A stretch of DNA of 64,000 bases from Haemonchus contortus (Eukaryota > Nematoda > Chromadorea > Rhabditida > Trichostrongylidae). Positions 58,501 through 64,000 of this stretch are shown in pieces. Each line of letters opens with the position of its first letter. Within the stretch, counting starts at the first letter, position 1. The DNA is taken from NCBI GenBank assembly GCA_000469685.2, contig LS997564.1, forward strand, positions 11,386,091 through 11,450,090, read 5' to 3'. Both the position numbers and the translations under genes were made by a program. The notes under the pieces are model-generated. The model worked only from the letters and a program-made list of their open reading frames with translations. It did no database searches and was not told the DNA's origin.

Positions 58501-61500
58501 GCCCTTACCTTCATCGACTGTGAAAAAGCTTTTAACAACGTCGAAACGAATGCGGTCCTGTTAGCACCGGTCGATTAAGGAGCGAACTCTCACTACATGA
58601 GACACTAGGTAACTGCAGCAATCGCTGCAGCGCGACGATGAAGCTGTCCCAACGACCTCTTCCCATTCCAACAGAGAACTTTGTGAGACAAGGCTATACT
58701 ACTCCGCTGAAGCTATTCACAGCCGCGCTGCAGTGGGTTATGAAGGCGCTCGATTGATACAAAAAGGGCGTTTGAAAGGATGGACGGTTCCTTTCATACT
58801 CAAATCCACTCTGCGGACGACATCGTTCTCTTTTCAAGCAGAATCTGAGACTATGCTGACCTTGATAAAGCAGTAAAGAAGGTAGGGCACAAAGACACAG
58901 TTCATGAACAATGTTCGGGTCGACGAAGGTCAAATTAAGATCGGTGGTAGACCCATCAAGAAGACCCCGTCCTATGTTTATCTCGGGCGTTCCATGAATA
59001 TGAGCAACGACATGAGAGAAGAACATGAGACGCAGAATGCAGCGTGGGCAGCCTTCGGGCCTCTGAAAAGGTCACCAACCATTAGGCTAACCCATAACTT
59101 CGCGCTATTCTGTTCGAGTCCACAGTTCTTTCTGCGCTCACCTACGGTTCGGGGACTTTTGACCAGTGCATCCACGTCAAGGGCTTTGAACACAAGTCAC
59201 AGAGCGCTCGAGCGATGTCTTTTGTGGTTCAACCGACTCACGCAATATCAAGCCGGACTCCGCAGCTCCGATTTGCGCGGAATGTCTCTCAACTCTGCAA
59301 TCCGGTGGAATACATGAAGAACGCAAAGTTTCGATGGGTCGCTCATATAATGAGAAAAGATGATGACAAATGGACAAGAAGAACAGTCGAGTGGGTTCCC
59401 GTAGGATCTTCACTATCTAAGGATAGGTCTGCTGCGAGATGGGGAGACGTGCTTGTCGATCAGGTGAAGCAGCTGCGAATGCAGCTGAACGGCTCCTCAC
59501 ATCGCCATCTTCGTCGAATCCTTGGCCCCCGACGATCACGAAAGATAGAAGCAAATGGTTTGTTGCTGGTACTCGCACATGAGTGAAGACGAGAGGTATG
59601 AGTATAAGTAAGATGTGATTTATCACAAGTTTACAACGTTAGGAGGCATCACTCAAGGGTTCGGTTTATTGACCAGATTGGTCAGTAGCGTCAGTAGCGG
59701 GAAGTCGGTGCGTAGTAGTCTCAATTCTACCCTACCTAGTTCGTGCGTGTCCTTCACCAAAATTTCATGACTCCTTCCTCCGAATATAGAGCGATCAAAC
59801 TCGGAAGGGATACAAGCGGAGGGATGAGAGCGCTGCTAGTAGCTGCAGGAAGTGGTAACGACTGATAGAAATTGATTAAGCCTTAATACCTTGGTAGGTG
59901 ATGCGCGGGGTAGAGGTATCGAAGACGGTTAGTGACAGGAATTGATAGCGATTGATAGAGGCTGATCAAAAGCCATAGAAATCAAGAGCTCCTGAGCCGG
60001 TTACGTTCTATGTAGCTGTGAACAGGGGACATTTGCTCTCGATAACAAAACACACTCAGCGCCTATTCCGAACAGTAGTACTCGCATATGATCTGTACTC
60101 ATCGCTGCTTCCTTGCAGCCTTGGTCAAAGAAAAGGACAAGTTTGCTCGAGGTCGTAGCTCAAGTAACGACACTGTGATCCTTGGACTATAACCTTGTTC
60201 CAGTGAAAAACAAGTTGAAGAACTCCTAAATATAATAATAAATTGGGAAGTTCTACTAAAAACTTCCAGGTTGGCACGACTATAACCCATAAAGCTGGCC
60301 GATGGAAAGTGATGCGAAATATTGCAACAGGTCCTTTCTCTGATGTGTTTTTGGTGTGCGATGCGGACAATAAGAAAAGGAAATACGCGATGAAATGTGA
60401 ACGAGTAGAAGGGAACCAGAGGTAGGTGGGGCGTCTATTGACCATGAATCGTCTCTCATATAAATCACTACAGGCCTGTATTAAAACTGGACGTATTGGT
60501 ACTAATGTCGGTTAAAGGTTCAGTGGGATTTCCGCTTTTCATAGCAGCCGGTCGAACGAAGATATATAGGTAAGAGATAGTTTCGGAACGGTTTTCGGGT
60601 GATACCTTTCTTTATACTCAAACCATACAGCAAGCTTCTAAGCAACAGGAGATCCTTTGGCTAAGAACGTTTTCATCAATATTCTGATTCCTTCAATGCC
60701 ATCCTTATCTTAGTAGAGCCTAAACACTTCTTACACAGCAATCGGGGATTTGGTCATTCCTAGTCGCATGGACATCGAGCTGTCGCTAGAAAAGTCCATT
60801 TTCACGATGGGCTCCTTGTGACGAAAGGGCTGAATGAGATGTTTATGCACGAACACTTATGTGTTCCTAGTAGGTCCTTAGAAAAGGAAGCTTCTTAATG
60901 CAATTGTATTCTATGTTTGTTCTTGGAACTAAAATAAACATCTATGGACACTTCACATGCATAATGGAGCGAGCTGATGTTTGGGACCATTTCGTGGTAA
61001 ACCTTTCTTATAGGTATTGCGTAATGCAGTTGGTTGGACCAGACTTGGGAAAATTAAGAAGAAGTCTCGTCGCCAAACGGTATCGAAGATTTTCGGTCTC
61101 TGCTATCGCCAATGTGTGCGACCGATAGTTGATTCTTTCCGTCTTAGGTTCTCAGTCCCCACGGCTTTACGTGTACTGCAACAGACATTGCGAAGGCTGG
61201 AAGTGCTTCATGATGCAGGATGGCTTTGTCGGTGAGTTTATTGTACGAGATTGCTTACACACCGGACAGAAGGGGAAGAGGAGCAAGAGAGTGAGCGTGT
61301 CACGGACTGGGCAACCCTTTGGACGCGATCCGCTTCGGTACTTCGAACCCTGAGACCTACAGGCTCACCGGACAGCTACACCCATCTGCTCCTCAACAGG
61401 ATGGGTGGACCAGCCCACCGAAGACAAAGAGACTCCTGGCTGGGGAAGGCTCCGGCCTTGCCACAGCAGAGTCTGATACTGAGGTCCCTGCCCGGTATAT

Positions 61501-64000
61501 GGTCCGCACATGTGCCACGACATAACCTACTTTCCCTTTACATGCAGGGTGCCCTACCCAACCTACTCCTCAGGAACTGCACATACAGTAGCGCTCAAAA
61601 GTATTCGGCGAAATGCTTCTTCAGTTATAATTTTCAGTCGAAACTTCTTTCCTACTGGATCTAATCAAGCGAAATTTTAATATGTGTAGCTTTGGTGTAA
61701 TGTGAATATTTACCACCATTGACCTGCAATCTGATCACGTTCCAGATATTCAAAAGGGCCTGAACAAATAATCAACTGGAAATACGAATGATGATCCTTC
61801 TAGGAGTCCTTTCCTTTTTGCCATGTCTTAAGTGTACGAGCACTAATGTCGAACCCTGAAGAGAAGAAAAACGTACATAAGGTCGGAATAACTGCAGACG
61901 TCACAAACTGCTTTCAGCACAGTCTACAAACGCCTTCCCATTAATATGTGGATATGGCTGTTTTGCAGTGAAGTAGTGCTGGACAGTGTAAAACATGCTT
62001 CAGCTAAACATATCAAAATTTCATGCGATTTGCTCTACTGGGTAAAAAGTTACTGCAAGTTGAAGTTGGCCGAATACTTTTGAGCGCTACTGTATGTAGG
62101 TAGGGAGCACTGATTCATTACAAAATAGCTGCGCACTACGAAAGCTACGTTACTAAGGGTAAACCCAGTCCGAGGTTCGAGTGATGAAGGGTCGGACTAT
62201 AAGGACACTGACGCAATAGACATTGACACGACGTTTACCTTACCCACTGATCAGCAGACCTCGCTCCAATGCACGCATCCTTAGCTGGAGAAGGCCGGTT
62301 CGAACGACGTCAGCGCCTACAACTGGGGTCCAAATTTGAAGTAGAGTAGATAAGAAGGACCGTCTGTCCCTGAACTACTCTACTTCGAGCTTGTTCCCCG
62401 AAAATTGGCGTCAGAGTCGGACAAACGCGGCAACTGGTGCACGTCCCTCAGGCGACAGAGCTCTTCGAATTACTGGAACGAACCGATTCGAATCCAAAAT
62501 CGATTCCCTCATAAGAACCTAAATTGGAAAAGCATCGGATACATTCATATCGAAGAAAAACAAGAGTGATGTGTATACGCCCCATATCTTGATGTTAGAG
62601 TATAATGCCATCGAGAAGAATGAAGAAGCTTTCAAAGGTCACAGTTAATTGTAACATCAGCCAAAGGACTTAGACTCTGAATGTGTTCTCACTCTCGCCT
62701 TTTAGCCCCAACATCCTAATTTTAAACCAAAGACCTTTCCTAGGTTAATAAAACCCTCAAGTACATAGTTTGCCTTATAGTGACGTCAAAGCGCCAAACT
62801 TTGCGATCGGTCTTGGACAAGAAAATGGAGTTGTATACATGCTGGATTTTGGGTTTGCTCGAAAATTCAAGTACGATAACAGCAAATAACCTCACTGTTG
62901 ATGAAAATTTTTCTAAAGTTTCTTGAACTATTACTAAAATGCTAATGGAGCCCTCAAAGTTGTGAATTTTCTATTTCAAGGGACGCCAACGGCGTGATCT
63001 ATCCTCCACGAGAAGCAGCAGCACTCCTCGGAACGTTTCAGGTTAGTACATTCCAAGTAGGCATTTGAAGAAAGTAGACAAGAGCTTGTGTGATCCACGG
63101 AAGATTGAGTGTTACACAGATGAGGTGCTCCGAAGTTGAGGATCACTATGTGATGTACGCTAACGCGTGCACCACTTGTCCACAACTGCTTACATAAGAT
63201 TTGTTAGGGGATCAATAAAATCAGTGAAGGGGAATTTCCTATTTCATAACTGCTTCCTCATAGCGCCCACTTGTCATTTCACAATCCCCATCGCACGTGA
63301 CTTTTCGCCCGGTCCCTAATAAATCTCTATGTTTACCGAAATATGGAGGATGTTGCAAGTGCCTTTTTCCAACTTGTCGACTCCCATATTCCAAGCTTTT
63401 ACCATGATGGCATCTATTCATCACCCAAACGTTGGCAATTATATGCTGATTCTAATGGTGTTTATTTTGGGGTATAAAATGTACTTTGTGGATTCAACGT
63501 TGTTAATCCGCAATTAGTTTTGCGACAACCCAATACAATAGCTATAAATAAATAAAAACCCAAACGCAAGTCGAGTGCGAGGCTCCCTCATGCACAGAGA
63601 GCTCTGAACGCCAGAAGGTTACAGGATTTAGTCCAGGAGTAAGTGATGAAGTCAAACAGGTCGTTTTGCAGTACACATCCTTGGCTAGCCACGGTCACCG
63701 AGATCAATCACCTAAAGACGATCTGGAGAGTTGGTTTTACATGGCTGCTGAATTGCTAAAAGGTAGCCAGATCAAACAATTCTATCTGACGTATAGGAAA
63801 GAAATAAATTGAATAGAAGATTTCAGCCTGACTGATTCTTCTCACAATGAGGTAGACACCAATTTACCTCATTCTAGGACCACTGCCGTGGTCGAAAATC
63901 GACGGTCATAAGGAGCATAAGACAATCATGGCCAGAAAGTTGTCTATACGAGCAGAGGGCCGAGCGGAATTCATGTGCGGCATGCCAGACGAGTTCGATA
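55546..64000 (+). CDS. CK1/TTBK-like protein kinase, cut by window end
   Basis: Exons 55546-55824, 60270-60421, 60474-60569, 61014-61079, 61148-61231, 62781-62870, 62981-63041, 63672-63762, 63878-64000+ (347 residues visible). Residues 1-93 are a Ser/Thr/Pro-rich extension; the kinase domain starts near 94. The glycine loop is reduced (IATGPFSDVF). Lys135 in YAMKCERV is the ATP lysine. The catalytic loop reads LCRDVKAPN (CRD for HRD; D227, K229, N232) and the metal site is LDFG (248-250). Then GTFQYTSLASHGHRDQSPKD and DDLESWFYMAAELLKG show the CK1/TTBK signature, which lacks APE. It is predicted to be a Ser/Thr kinase and probably active. Worms have many such kinases, often germline-expressed, by general knowledge. 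Intron 1 holds a decayed RTE and intron 5 a MITE. Confidence 0.88.
56719..59611 (+). mobile_element. Decayed full-length RTE retrotransposon
   Basis: 2893 bp between near-identical 15-bp flanks GATGTGATTTAGCAC (56704-56718) and GATGTGATTTATCAC (59612-59626), so both ends look original. Readable pieces in changing frames: YNARTVSSTAALHKLLDAA (endonuclease start), [62 protein letters not shown] (damaged FADD), YVYLGRSMNM and RWVAHIMRKDDDKWTRR. It belongs to a different subfamily from the 18595 element. It lies in sense in intron 1 of the kinase gene. Confidence 0.88.
56829..59586 (+). pseudogene. Broken RTE endonuclease-RT
   Basis: The coding region is split over at least five frame segments: about 56829-57010, 57131-57439, 58264-58578, 58904-59100 and 59215-59586. 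The catalytic FADD box has become SADD, and part of the region between endonuclease and RT is shortened. It cannot make an active protein. Confidence 0.85.
61240..61575 (+). repeat. GC-rich segment, probable repeat fragment
   Basis: A stretch much richer in GC than the surrounding intron, with long open frames on + (for example 61251-61664) but no splice sites fitting the kinase. It ends just before the MITE at 61586. It resembles the composition of RTE 5' regions, but I could not match it to the copies in this window. Confidence 0.35.
61586..62092. mobile_element. TA-flanked MITE, Tc1-like ends (copy 2)
   Basis: 507 bp, flanked by TA (61584-61585, 62093-62094), with 24-bp inverted repeats starting CAGTAGCGCTCAAAAGTATT. 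It is longer than copy 1 at 39345 by a block of about 60 bp near the left third. No coding capacity. It lies in the intron before the catalytic-loop exon of the kinase gene. Confidence 0.87.

Overview
The window looks like a piece of a strongylid (hookworm-type) nematode genome. The reasons are small exons with GT...TTTTCAG introns, start codons lying just after a trans-splice-type acceptor (AG then ATG), nematode-like U1 snRNA genes, RTE-clade retrotransposons, and a CK1/TTBK-type kinase of the expanded worm kind. The genus is inference only. Coding density is low and most of the DNA is intronic or intergenic.

The left part (about 3.7-36.2 kb) holds the most distinctive structure: ten U1 snRNA genes or close relatives of 159-161 bp, four on + and six on -. 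Each carries an 8-base element of the type ACGGCACA at exactly -42 to -35 from the first transcribed base. Two promoter/sequence classes are interleaved. One copy looks degenerate and one has a change beside the 5' splice-site-pairing segment.

Host protein genes, all on +: (1) 17.1-23.6 kb, a small coiled-coil protein with a C-terminal membrane anchor resembling the ACBD5 tail but without an acyl-CoA-binding domain; its second intron carries an intact 3.4-kb RTE retrotransposon with a perfect 12-bp target duplication. (2) 26.4-30.0 kb, a 16-exon unrecognised basic protein of about 639 residues with two GILK motifs of the PP1-docking SILK type. (3) 42.9-44.9 kb, a secreted four-EF-hand protein. 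(4) 47.1-53.8 kb, exons for a second EF-hand pair followed by a series of symmetric phase-1 Ser/Thr/Glu-rich exons. No separate first exons are visible for (4), so (3) and (4) may be one locus with alternative 3' halves. (5) 55.5 kb to the right edge, the 5' part of a CK1/TTBK-like kinase whose first intron holds a decayed RTE copy and whose fifth intron holds a MITE.

Repeats: three RTE copies (one intact, one full-length but broken, one fragment), a tRNA-derived SINE family (at least six copies), a Tc1/mariner-type element with a broken transposase, a pair of TA-flanked MITEs, a 280-bp pentanucleotide microsatellite, and a 134-bp inverted repeat. The stretches 1-3.6, 12.8-17.1, 23.8-26.4, 32.0-34.1 and 36.3-39.3 kb show nothing I can support as genes.
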